A DNA stretch of 64,000 bases. Origin: Persicaria tinctoria (Eukaryota; Streptophyta; Magnoliopsida; Caryophyllales; Polygonaceae). The notes under the pieces are model-generated. The model was not told where the DNA came from. It worked only from the letters and a program-made list of their open reading frames with translations, and did no database searches. Both the position numbers and the translations under genes were made by a program. Positions 23,805-34,889 of this stretch are shown here, piece after piece (position 1 is the stretch's first letter; each line of letters begins with the position of its first letter). The stretch spans positions 70,167,646-70,231,645 of the forward strand of contig JBANSL010000014.1 in NCBI GenBank assembly GCA_037127255.1, read 5' to 3'.

Positions 23805-24480
23805 GTAATCCCCGGTAATTATATTAAAACTTATCTTAATTTATTATTACTTAGTATAGAGGTGCGGCTAGAGGTTTACTTGGTAGGATGGTGGGTTTTC
23901 ATGTACCTCCTTGACTCCTAGTTACTAAAACATGCGATAATAAGGGTAAAAAGATAAAAGTTAGGGATTAATAATCAATTTAATAGAATTGATCTGTATA
24001 TAAGGGAGGGATGGGAGTTGACCTAAGGGTTTGGTTTTATTTTCTTTGGGAAGTCATCCGTGGTTGAAGGTGGCGACTTTCATTATCGGTTCCGCCGGCA
24101 TCGATTCCTCTATAATTGGTGGTCACTAATTGGCACTAGCATAGGAGGTCCCAGTCAAGGAGGTGCTGTGTGCAAGGTAAGTTCACGTATTGAACTTGCT
24201 TAGCTTAATTGTTGTTGAACTTTGGGTCAATTTTTGCCTGCAATATATGTTTTATTGTTAGTAAGTGTGCTTACAATCAATTCAAGGATATATATCGGGT
24301 CGAGCCTACGTGCATCAGGTGGTGTGAGGCGTTGTTACTGGGTCGAGCCTACGGGCGTCGTTTACCGTCGAGCCTACGGGCGTTGCCGGGTCGAGCCTAC
24401 GGGTGTTGGGGTCTCATTCCCTTTTATGTTACTGTATTTCATTACATATATAGTGACGTGCTCTCCTTATTTCACTCACT
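23805..24480 (+). repeat. LTR-like sequence with a four-copy GTCGAGCCTACG motif
   Basis: TGTAATCCCCGGTAATT near 23810 resembles an LTR start. A TATA-like TGTATATAAGGG follows at about 23993, and a donor-like AGGTAAGT near 24178. Between 24299 and 24412 the motif GTCGAGCCTACG(G/T)GC(A/G)T recurs four times with variable spacing. The opposite LTR end and a target duplication were not found, so the LTR call is weak; the short repeat is directly visible. Confidence 0.4.
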
Positions 24481-24559
24481 TCCACTTCTGACCAATCACA
24501 TTCTTTTTATTTTTTTAATTTGCTTTCAAATTTCTTCCCCTTTTTTCACAATTGGGAAA

Positions 24560-26132
24560 GAACGCTTTATTAGGGTTCAATTCTCCTCCGCCGACTTCGA
24601 TCGTGGCATCCTTCGTGCCTCATGCCTTCGTCTTCCTCCTCCGTTGAAGATATCCCGCCTCAAAACTCCGTCTTCTTCCTCCGCCTACCGTCACCATCTT
24701 CCTCCTTCCTCCTCAGCCGATGTTCTACCAGAGGTTCGTTCCTCTTCCTCCGCCGGCTTCAATATTGGCTTGGATTCACTGTAATGGCTCGGATTTCCTC
24801 CCACTCTTTTTCTCAATCCTCCGACGATTTTCCCTTCTATAGAGCGAGGATTTCGCCGACGAGATCAAGGATAAAGGATCCCGCCTATGCCGTCGATCGC
24901 TTCAACTAATGTCGTCGATTGCTTCAACCACTTTCAGTTTCATCCTTTTCCTCGAATGTCGTTTGATTCACACTCCTATGGATTTCGCCGATCCCGCTGC
25001 CTCCGGATTGCTTCAACCGTGGCCTAGAAATTAGGTATATTGCTAATTTATCTATCTTCCTTTCCCTTTAATGTTCAGTCGAATAAGTTATCGCTTCCGG
25101 TTTCATCATTTTCCTCTAATGTCTTCTGATGTTCATTCGAATAGGTTAATTTCTTTTTCTTTGGTTCGATCTTGAATTTTTTAGGGTTTCACATTCTATT
25201 TGCTTCCAGTTTCGCTTTGATTGAGTATCGGTGTTTGAGTTTTTGTTTGATAGTGTTGACAGTTGCGGAGATCGTTGCTTCCGCCTACGATGTCAACCCC
25301 AAGAAACCATGGATCCTGTCGAGTTTTCAAAGTTTAGTGATTCAACTATTGATCGGTTTGCCGATCACGAGGCCCAGTTTAGGTAAGTTTCTTCCCCAAT
25401 CCTGATTTCTAGGTTTTTTTTAGTTTAGTGAATCTTGATAAATTTGGGGATTTTTAGCTTGAATTTAGAATTCAATCGTGAGAAATTTATGTCTAGCATG
25501 ATAATTCAGTGACTATTTTGCTTGAATTTTAGAATTTATATGCGAATTTGAGGAGAGAATTCAATTTTGGCTTTGAGGTTTATAATGCCGGAGAACATAC
25601 GAAAAATAAAACCTTTTACAGAACTCATGCTTGAATGCTGAAGATTTTTTTACTGATAGGCTTTCATGTATTTTATTGTTCAAATTAGAATGGTATGTCA
25701 CTTGAATACAATAGTCTGGATTTTTTACTGATAGGTTTTCATGCATTTTATTGTTCAAATTATAATGATATGTTGCTTGAATACAATCCTGGGTGTCAAG
25801 CAGTTGTAATGATAGTGGTAGTCAATACGCAATTTTCATTAATACTTGCTGATTGGAGCAATGTATCCAGATATCCAATGTATATAGAAGCTGATGTGTC
25901 TCTTAGCAAGCCAACTAGCTGTTATGATCTCTTGGTTGTCCCATAGCATGTGGCATAGCTATATTTGATGAATCAAAATATATGAGATGTATGTGACTGT
26001 ATTACGGCTTTTTTTATGTGCAAATTATGTATGAGTTCTGAAAGCATAATATAACTATTACTTACCACTTCTGACCAGTTTCATTGATTCTTTTCCGTCG
26101 CAACCGCACCATGGCGCGGGTATTACAATAGT
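24560..26132 (+). mobile_element. Helitron-like segment carrying 5'-exon-like gene sequence (tentative)
   Basis: 24570-25030 is GC- and TC-rich like a plant gene leader. At 25309-25382 an exon-like stretch starts with ATG in ACCATGG context, encodes MDPVEFSKFSDSTIDRFADH and a few more residues, and ends at AG followed by GTAAGT. No downstream exon follows. Near 26104 a GC hairpin (CCGCACC-AT-GGCGCGG) is followed by GTATTACAATAGT, close to a Helitron 3' terminus (hairpin, then CTAGT). The 5' terminus was not located. A 72-bp tandem duplication lies at about 25646-25790. The parent gene was not recognised. Confidence 0.35.
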
Positions 26133-26644
26133 AATAGCTTAAAATAAAATTATCTTTCTTAAGCTTTAATTGAAAAAAAACTCTCTAAATTTTAATTACT
26201 TTAGTCTTTTTAAAACCGTTTTCAAACAATCGGTATTCAATAAGGTAGCCACAACCCACAACATCTTATAAATAAAATTTCTAGTCGACAAATAAAGATG
26301 TGAGCATTATAATTTAAAATAAATTTATATAATGTTTGACAAGACAAAACATAGGCATGCCATATGAAGTGAGAATGGGAGATTCCTCCTAATCTCCTAT
26401 GCCATACCCTTTTGATTTAGACTGTCATGGTTGGCTGCTTTAGCACAAGGCAAAGACGCATGGGTGCTCATATTACAACCCTCTTTTTAACTTATTCTCA
26501 AACATCAATTGTTGCTAATTTCGGATTAGATATGATATCTATTTCTCCATTTTGAAGATATTTTTCAAAATATGTTGGAGATAAACAATTTTATCCATTT
26601 TGATCATAATCTTCAACAAGTTCTAAACATATCTTTATCCCATC
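26133..26644. other. Spacer, nothing recognised
   Basis: AT-rich, with no open frames of note or element ends. Confidence 0.4.
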
Positions 26645-26647
26645 TTA

Positions 26648-27172
26648 GGGATCGTTTAGTTGGCAATCATAAAACCCAGGAGTAGAGATAATAATAAAGG
26701 TGTTTAGTTGAATTTTTTTTGTCACGGAAAAACTCAATAAGTTAAATTCTTGAGAATTAAATTCCCCATATTCTAAGGAAGTTTTTTTTTTTTTATCTTA
26801 GTCCAGTTCGATCGACTCAGTCGCTCTACATCTGGATCGGGTACTGTATGACCCATTTAAGGGGTTGACCCTCCCACTCACAAGCGACTCCATGTTTCCA
26901 AGGGGATTCGGCATGGGATGTAACCCCACAACCACTACACCAACTTATGATTGATATATTCTAAGAAAGTTTACTCATCTAGTTTCCTAAGTAAGTTTCA
27001 ATTCCATTCTTTTATAATTGAAAATTTCTACCTTTCTCATTTTCATTCTTGTATTTTAAAATCTAACCAAACCCATTTTTTCAATTTCCATGATTTACAA
27101 TTTATGATAATCGAGTTTTTAGGAAGTTAAATTCTCAGAAATTATACCTCCCGTGTTTAACCAAATGACCCC
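26648..27172. mobile_element. Harbinger-like MITE with a nested SINE
   Basis: The ends GGGATCGTTTAGTTGG and (inverted) GGGGTCATTTGGTT are similar. Both sides are flanked by TTA (26645-26647 and 27173-27175). A SINE is inserted at 26784-26955, so the MITE alone is about 340 bp. Confidence 0.65.
26784..26955 (-). mobile_element. tRNA-derived SINE, second family, 172 bp
   Basis: It starts on the plus strand with a T run, so the poly(A) is on the minus strand. On the minus strand an A-box-like TTGGTGTAGTGG lies near the 5' end. The target duplication is ATATTCTAAGGAAGTTT (ending at 26783) and ATATTCTAAGAAAGTTT (26956-26972). The interior does not match the ATGGCTCAACCG family. Confidence 0.75.
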
Positions 27173-27433
27173 TTAAATTATATAGGAGATCAAAGCATTA
27201 ACCTTCAAAAAAAATATACTATATAACAAAGCAAACATTTCTTATTTACTCTGCATAGTTAGATCCAAATCCCCCTTGCCTACTCATGGGAAAAAAAAAA
27301 CAAGGGTCCAACAAAACCAAAACATTAAAAAAAATTTAAATATATAGTAATAAAATGAAAAATAGCTACAAAGCTAGCTAGCTGATGTTGAGCTTGTTCT
27401 AGCTAAGATCTAACACATATTACACCTAGAACT

Positions 27434-27709
27434 TCAGCAATGGCAAGGAAACCTGTTCTGCGTCGGGTTGGATCGGCTTCTCGGGGCCCTCCTGAGGCTC
27501 ACAGCCTCCACCTGAGGCTCCTCCGGTGGCAAATACTTCACTTGCTCTTTCCTCAACTCATTCCGATCCTCCGAAAATGGACTCATCGTCGCCTCGGATG
27601 CAGCCATCAACTTCCTAGGCAAGTTCCCGCCCGAAACAGGCCACATAAAACAAGTGAAGGAGATGATCAAACAGATCACAACACTCCTCAACTTGCAACT
27701 GCTCATCAT
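27434..27709 (-). CDS. Putative small secreted peptide precursor, CLE-like C-terminus (tentative)
   Basis: Intact 91-codon frame starting ATG ATG. Residues 8-27 form a strong hydrophobic signal segment (VVICLIISFTCFMWPVSG). A variable charged middle follows, then a basic C-terminal block LRRAPRSRSNPTQNRFPCHC at residues 72-91. The layout of signal peptide, variable region and short conserved-looking tail is that of plant peptide-hormone precursors. The tail loosely resembles CLE peptides (R-x-x-P-x-x-x-N-P-x-x-N), nearest in style to CLE46 and CLE45 as I remember them, but the central Gly is missing and there is one extra residue. A TATA-rich stretch (27870-27900) lies upstream. It could also be an unrelated secreted peptide or a chance frame. 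Confidence 0.5.
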   Translation of the reverse strand: MMSSCKLRSVVICLIISFTCFMWPVSGGNLPRKLMAASEATMSPFSEDRNELRKEQVKYLPPEEPQVEAVSLRRAPRSRSNPTQNRFPCHC

Positions 27710-27909
27710 CTTGTGTATTGGGGTCTTGTTCTTGAATTGGTTTCTGCCTCTCTATGTGAGTATGTGTGGGTTTTAATGTATGTTTGGGGGAAATGTAGGT
27801 TCCAAGAACAAGAGGTTTTTGGTTATGAGACAAGCATATGTGTCCATTGGAGGAGTGGGGTGATTAATTTATATGTATATATTATATGACAAGATAGGAA
27901 TATATATTA

Positions 27910-28825
27910 TTAAGTAAACATATACTATATATATAGAGTACTTTATAGATGGGCATTACACATGTCAACTTGATTTATTCTTATTTTCTTATACACATAA
28001 ATGAGGTACTCTAGTACTAGTAACAAACGTCAATTTAGAGGTCTACTATACACTTCTTGACTGCTCTCTTTCTCCCTTTCCAGATGGGTATGTTATGTGC
28101 ATGAATTGTATGATTACAAATGGGAACCCAACAACAATCTTTGACCCTACAAAGTGTGTGATAAAGAATTGATATTATATATAAGATTCATCCTTTTATG
28201 TTATAATCTTGGGATGTACATTAGGTATACGTCGCGGCATTGTTCTAAAAACCCTTCAAGATCCGCCTAGACCCTGTCTAAACCCTTGAATTCACCCCAC
28301 CACCAAGGCCGTTAAGGTCATCAAAACTCGCTTAGACTACAAAGATCCGTCATGAAATCCATTTAAATCCTGCCTAGACCCTTAACCCTATCCTACTGGC
28401 TACTGCTAAGCACCCACCAAGCGTTAGGGTATGTATGGATGCTTAATAAACAAATTAAATGGTGGGGAAGTTGATGATGGAGCAACCTCTCTCCTGAGAC
28501 ACAAGGCATGATAGATCATGTGATGGGCGATTGGGCGTCAAATGTCAATCCAATCAAATTGACTAACTAATGATAGTAATTAAATGAGTAATCACACACA
28601 CCAAATCGACATGTGAGTTTAACCCAAATCACATGATCCCCAAATCGCATCTCCCTGTTTCCGTCATTACTTTAATTCCATCCCCAATCCCCAAATCCTC
28701 CATAAAACAACACTCTTTGTTTGGCTTTTTGTCTGACCAAATCAATTTGTCGATCGCCCAACACACAGCTAAGCTTCGCTGGCCTCAACTTCATCCAATC
28801 AAACCCCGGGATTTCAACGTCATTA
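27910..28825. other. Spacer, no gene seen
   Basis: 28215-28420 contains CCGCCTAGACCC-type motifs of a diverged repeat also seen, in inverted orientation, at about 34345-34510. No coding frame. Confidence 0.4.
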
Positions 28826-28829
28826 CGTG

Positions 28830-29015
28830 ATGGGCTCGAAGCTAACTGGGCCGTAGTTGTCGATTTGAGGCCCAATGGGCCTTATGTATTGTCCCATTTT
28901 TCCTTATCCCAACCAACATCACGAGCTTGTTATTTTCACTTGTCAATTAACGTGGGGCTTGAAGCTCAGTGGGCCTTCATCGAGGACTGGAGGCCCAATA
29001 GGCCTTACTTATTTT
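28830..29015 (+). repeat. Duplicated GGCCCA/TGGGCC motif block
   Basis: A block of about 45 bp (GAAGCTAACTGGGCC...GAGGCCCAATGGGCCTTA) occurs at about 28837-28883 and again at 28960-29008 with changes. GGCCCA/TGGGCC are the site II elements bound by TCP factors in many plant promoters, but no gene start was found next to them. Confidence 0.5.
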
Positions 29016-30952
29016 CACTTGTCGAAATTCATTTTGGTGGAGAAATGAAACTTTTTTAAGGTTCGAATTTGACCAAAGTTCATATGCATATTTTACTACT
29101 CCGTTAGTTATCAGTGGTGGATCTAGTGTATCAAAGCTAGGTGAGCGGAAAAGTTTAGTCATGACAAAGAGAAAAGACAATTAAAAAACCAAAATACGAT
29201 TATTATATAGTATTTCATAAAAATACAAAAGAAAATCAAGATTTATCAATTATAAGAGTTATTTGACATTCATAGTAGTAATAAATAGTTTCATGAAAAA
29301 TAAAATATGATCAACGATATTTGACATTCATAATAGTAATAAATAGTTTCATGACAAATAAAATATGATCAACGAAATTGTGCTCTACGATCTCCAATCG
29401 TTTGAGTTTCAGAAGATCAGACATCCTATTGAATTAAAAGTTACAAAAAAATATAAAAACAATAAAGTATATAAATTCATTTGGGTGGTGTTGTATTACG
29501 ATTGATCACTCGGTAAAATAATATATAACCATAAAAATAGCTGATATAAAATACTAATCTCATCTCAATGTCTACAATCAAATTACCAAACAATTCAAAA
29601 CCCTAATTCAATGAATTATAAATTAAATAAAGAATAATGAGAAGAGAGTAAAAAAACATACCTCGAGAATTAGATTAAAGAAGTGGTATCCGAAGTTGAA
29701 TTTTGATAATGCCGAAAAGGATTTAAACATAAGTTGTAAATGAGTCAGAATGTTGAAGACAAAAAGTGAATGAAAATATGAAATACCAAAAAGCGATGCT
29801 ACTGTGTGGTACGTGGAAAGAGGATTAGGGGTGAGTAAGCAAACAAATATCAAAACACGTGAAGTTTTTAAAGCTTTTGGGCCTTAATCAAGTTAAGGCA
29901 TTAAGCCCACCTAACAATTAATGGCCCAACAAATTATTTTTTTATAACTAATTCCAAAGATTTCTACCCAGCAACGGCTGGGCTTGCATCCAAAGGCATC
30001 CGTCTCTGTTAGTTATAATATGTCATTTTAAAAATAAATAAAAATATACCTATTCTGATCATTACTCAACTTTTCATTTTATCGAAAAATACAACTAACA
30101 TCACTTTAATAATTACAATGACCATTTTAGAAAATAGATAGAAAAATACCTAAAATGAATTTTTTTTTTGTTAACATGATTTTCTCTCTAAAACCCTAGA
30201 TAGAGTATTATATTATACCAGATATGATGTGTTTTGTTTGAGTGTGAATGATTATTTCCGTTTTTATAAGGGTATAGGTTAAGAAATTGGATTTAGAAAT
30301 AATTCTCTTATTTAAATTATCTAGGTTTAAAATAATTCATTAGATTTATCTATTTAAACTATAGTAAATCTAATTTTGTCACACAAAAAACCTTTATTAT
30401 TTATAGGATTTAAGATTTTTGGAATTTTGGAGAAGAATTAGATGAATGTGATGTTGATTATAACTCTATTGATTGGAAGTGGGATAATGTTAAATTGACA
30501 CTTATAAAAATCTGAATGTGTTTAATTTATGCGATTTATGAGTAAAATTCATAAAGTTGCAAACTGTTGATAATGAAAAGTTTATTTGATTTATGTAAAT
30601 CCCTTGACCTAATTTAGTCTTTTAGGAGTAAATTTTATAAAGGTGTAACAATTTTAACAAAATGCGCACACAAAGAATAAAAAAATGCAAAACTTAATTT
30701 ATGTCAAAAAGAAAACAAGTTTAGCTTCCAAATCAAATCCGAAGATCTGTTCGTCGTCATCTTCCACTGCCTTCGAAACCATCCACTAAGATATATAATA
30801 CTACAAGTGATGATCAATTAGATATCATCTCTTTTTTCAGCAATCATTTCATTGTTGGCAGGTAAAATAAAATTGCACTGGACAAATTAAAATCAGAGAT
30901 AAACAGAATCTACCAATTTATATGTAGAAATTGAGTTGAGTGAATCTACCAA
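29016..30952. other. AT-rich spacer with a small tandem duplication
   Basis: 29260-29375 contains a tandem duplication of about 60 bp (TTTGACATTCATA(G/A)TAGTAA, then ATAGTTTCATGA and AAATATGATCAACGA, twice). No gene recognised. A diverged Stowaway-like stretch may lie near 30005-30200. Confidence 0.4.
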
Positions 30953-30961
30953 TTTGATTAA

Positions 30962-31716
30962 GGGTGAATTATTGGTCCATAACCTTTACCACTTATTTCA
31001 CTTTAGCCCATAACTTTTGAAACGTTTCAAAATAGTCCTTAACCTTTCTATTTCATTTCATTTTAGTCCCTAAGTTTATATTTTTTATTCGTTTTAGTCC
31101 CTGATATTAAAATATTATTTGAAATAATTATAAAAAATCACCCTACAGTTATCATAATGTATATAAATGAGTAAATTACTCATATAAAGAATAATTATAA
31201 AACAAATATCCAACTTTATGATTTTTTTTAAAAAAGATTTCTTTTATTATTCAAATTCATTATTTTAATGGATTAATACACATATATTGGATCTATGTAT
31301 TGGTAAATAAGAAAAAAAATATCCCACAATCTCTCATAGCTAATCACAAGATCTATAAATTTTATGAGAGCTTTTTTGAAAAAAAAAATTATGGATAATT
31401 TTATATAATATGCTCTTATGATAAATAGTAAAATAGTTCGAGTATTTTTCAAAATTAAAATTATAGAGTTAGATGATTTTATATACTTTTTTTGTATGAA
31501 TGATTTTATTTAAATTATGATAACTTTAGGGTGGTTTTTTTATAATTATTTCAAATAATATTTTAATATTAGAGACTAAAACGAATAAAAAAAATGTAAG
31601 GTTAGGGACTATTTTACAACCTTTGAAAGGTTAGAGACTAAAATGAAACGGAATAGAAAGGTCAAAGACTATTCTGAAACGTTTCAAAGATTAGGGACCA
31701 AAAATATAATTCACCC
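30962..31716. mobile_element. Non-autonomous MULE, 755 bp, exact 9-bp target duplication
   Basis: Long inverted repeats of roughly 190 bp start GGGTGAATTAT and carry TTTTAGTCCCT-type motifs, inverted at the other end as AGGGACTAAAA. The flanking 9-mer TTTGATTAA is exact at 30953-30961 and 31717-31725, the size expected for Mutator-like elements. The centre encodes nothing. Confidence 0.88.
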
Positions 31717-32072
31717 TTTGATTAACTTGGTATTTTTTAGGTTGGGGATTTACAGAGAGATAGTAATGGTGTAACTGATGGTAGGGTTGGTATATGAACT
31801 GAACCGCTCGAAAAAGCTCGACTCGAATTTGCTTACTTATTTATAAAGTCGAGTTTGAACAAAATTTTAAGCTCGGTTGAAAGCTCGGCTCGTTCGAATA
31901 AAGCTCGAATTTTATGAAATTTCTAATTTCCTTTAAGTTAACATGTTATAACCAAGTAAAACTACTTAAAACTCGAAAATAACTAGGCACGAGCTCATTT
32001 AACAAACGAACCAAACTTGAACATGTCAACCTTAATTAGCTCGTTCGGCTCGAATACACCCCTGACTTAATA

Positions 32073-32306
32073 CTCCCTCTGTTCGATAAAACATGTCGTT
32101 TACTATTCACGCACGCTTCTTTAGAATGGTAAAAATTATATAAAATATTCATTCTTTTATAAAAATTGTTTAACAAGTTTGCATTTATTAATAATAACTA
32201 CGAAATTGTTTAAAACAATATTTAAAAAATTATATATTTTATGTAGTTTTTATCTCTTTAAAAAAGGTGAAAAATAGTGAAGTGACCTGTTTTGTTGAGA
32301 GAGAGA
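32073..32306. mobile_element. Stowaway-type MITE, diverged
   Basis: The left end CTCCCTCTGTTCG is preceded by TA. The interior resembles the 41545 copy (CTATTCACGCACGC near the left end). The right end is degenerate (GAGAGAGA) and its position approximate. Confidence 0.5.
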
Positions 32307-32576
32307 TTACGTAGTCAAAGTAGCATGCGCTAATCTCTATTTATATCACGACGAAAATTCTTAATTTGTTTGGCTGCACGTGAATTCAAAATAATAATAA
32401 TAATAAAATAATAAAGGCAGCACGTGAAATTCCCGGGATAAATTTACTACCCGCCGGCTGCAGTATTCAAGCCACCAAAAATATTACAGTAGTCAACCAC
32501 TCCCACTCACTTTTTTTCTTAATTATACTTTTCCATTTTGAAAACAACTCTCAACCTCCCAAAGTCCCACCAATGC

Positions 32577-33803
32577 TTTTTTTTTTTTTTTTTATTATTA
32601 GGTAAAAATTCGAACGTTGGATATGCCTGACTCATCGAGAGACCGACTGAAGTCGGCAGACGGCGAACCGTCTAACAGAGTAACCTAAAAACAGAAATAC
32701 AAATACAAGCGTAGTGAACCAAAGAGTAATAAACTCTACTACAAACGTTCCAAGAAGACCAAACACCCGAAAAGCTGAGGAAGCCACCGAAGAACGTAGT
32801 CAAGCACCACCGAACAGTAGCACCACGGGCCAGTAGTATAGCAGGACTCTAACTCCTGTAGACATTGCAGACGGACTCAAAGGAAAACTCTATTCCGAAT
32901 ACGGAGTCGCCCTGAGCGCACTACCTCGATCCCAGCCAGACCCGACTACAGACTCCACGCCCCCCAACCAAGCAGAAGATCTCCTAGAAACATCGGAAGC
33001 AGAGCCGCAAACTGCTCGAACAAAATGCCATCAAGTTGTCATCTTCAAAAATATCGACAAGCCTTTGCAGGATTTTCTCAAACCCTTTCGGGTGGTAATA
33101 CACAAAACCCTTTTGGAACAATATCAAGAAACCCAAATCGGGTTCTCGATACCCAAAAGGGTAGCTTCTCAATAATTTTAATTTATCAAAAAAAATTTTT
33201 GGACGAAATCTCAACCTTGGGCTCGAAGGACCAAGGAGAGAGGAAATGTGCAGCCAGGAGAGACACATCGAGCGGCGAAACAAGGCCGAGGGCGGTCGAA
33301 AACCAGGCACATCGCCGGAAGAGGAGGAGGAAGTAGCGACGAGGGGGTAGCGGCGCAGCGACGACACCACCGACCCAGAGCCGGCACCAACAAACGCAGA
33401 AAACAAATTCGACGGGAGAGGCAACATTGGAGGCCAGCGACCACCGCTACCAAGCCAGCGCGCCCCGAATAGACGAAACGACATGTCAATCGACGGTCGG
33501 CGAGCCCAAAACCACCAGCAACAAGGCTGCGACGGAGAAAGGGCGGAGGGTTCAAAGGCTCGGGTTACACACTCACCCCAAATCGAACCCGAAACACACC
33601 GGGAGGAGGTCAATCAACCACCAAATGGCCTGAAACGAAATCGAGGAGGGACGAGAAGGTCCGAAACAAGGCTATGACAGAGGATACGACGACTGGAGGT
33701 TGAATATGGTGGAAATTTGGGGGCGCGTGGCCCCTAGGGGCCAGCGCGTTCTTTCTCAAAGGGGATTACTCTTTTCATTCTCTCACGTGGAACTGTGGAA
33801 GTA
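32577..33803 (-). mobile_element. Non-autonomous LINE-derived element, full-length copy, 1.2 kb
   Basis: The plus-strand left end is a T run then ATTATTAGGTAAAAATTCGA (poly(A) end on the minus strand). The right end (minus-strand 5' end) contains GGGGGCGCGTG and CCAGCGCGTTC, shared with the 5' end of the LINE at 34.9-40.9 kb (40893-40931). The target duplication is AAAGTCCCACCAATGC / AAAGTCCCACTAGTGC, two mismatches. The 3' half matches 57133-58318. A GC-rich 209-codon minus-strand frame (32984-33613) has no recognisable domain; there is no RT or endonuclease. Confidence 0.8.
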
Positions 33804-34574
33804 AAGTCCCACTAGTGCCTGACACCAGCAAAGACTCAAAGAGCAACCACCTCTCACCTTTTATTTTCTGCAAGGTATTTTTTTAAGGGTAAATTGTATT
33901 AATATAATATAATTTTTACAAATAAAATACAAAAAATAAAAGACGAATGATCACCCCTAGCTAGGTCCAGGGACCCTACTAGGGGAGAACCATACTATGG
34001 GTCCAAACTTTTAAGGGTAAAACCCCAAAGAGCAGGATAGAGCCATAAACAGGGTCATACAAGCCACCATAAAGAGAGCCTCAACAACCAATCCTAAGGT
34101 GCATACAACCCCCGGAAGGGCCAACCTACAATTACCAAACTAAGGATCGGGGCCGGTTTTTGGGCGGTGCATGCGGTATGTATGCACAGGGCCCAAATTT
34201 GTTTGGGGTCCAATACATTAAAAATTATTATATATATTAAACGCTTTATTCAACCACTCCCACTGACTTTTTTTTTTTCTTAATTACTGTATACTTTTCC
34301 ATTTTGGAAACAACTCTCAACCTCCCAAGTCTCACCCCTGTTCTAAAAAGCACTAGGCGGATCCTAGACAGTAAGGAGTCGTCTAGCGTCTAGGCGGTGT
34401 CCAGACGATCAAGGCGGATGTCTAAATGTGCTTAGGCGACCATTTAACTCTAGGCGGAGGGGGGTCGCCTAGCGTCTAGACGGTGCCCAGACGACGCCTA
34501 TAGGCGATTTTTATAAAGTGATTGAGACCGTGAGCAAAGACTCAAAGAGCAACCACCTCTCTCCTTTTATTTTC
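33804..34574. repeat. Duplicated flank segment and CTAGGCG-rich repeat
   Basis: CACTTTTTTT...CTTAATTA, CCATTTTG(A/G)AAACAACTCTC and AACCTCCCAA at 32500-32570 recur at 34255-34335. GACTCAAAGAGCAACCACCT, followed by CTCCTTTTATTTTC-like sequence, occurs at 33833-33878 and 34536-34574. So the region around the 32577 insertion is a partial duplicate of 34.25-34.57 kb. 34345-34510 holds several CTAGGCGG/CCAGACGA motifs forming an inverted-repeat MITE-like unit. Confidence 0.55.
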
Positions 34575-34889
34575 GACACAAGGTTATATGCATGTATAGG
34601 TGTTATATATACTTAACATAAATAGATTTTAGATCCATTTAAAACACAGTCTAATACACGTCTAACATTAAATATGTATGACATTAAAAAGTTACGAACG
34701 AATCAAGGATCCGTTTCATTTGTAATGAATCATTGATCAGTTGGTATTAAAATTTTGAAAAAACAAGAAGTTGATTTTTAAAAAAAAATCCAAATTTTTT
34801 AAACTTGCGGATCAAGGATCCACGTGCTTTCTTCTTCTTCTTTTTTTTTTTTTTAAATTTGAACTTGAATTATTTTTTTCCATTTTTTT

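Noticed and set aside
24209..24909. Ser/Pro-rich frames of 90-190 codons as a gene
   Set aside because: Low-complexity translations of a TC-rich leader-like region; no homologous domain and no consistent exon structure.
33025..33677. Several GC-rich frames on both strands in the 32577-33803 element
   Set aside because: No recognisable domain, overlapping in many frames, and located in a non-autonomous retroelement.
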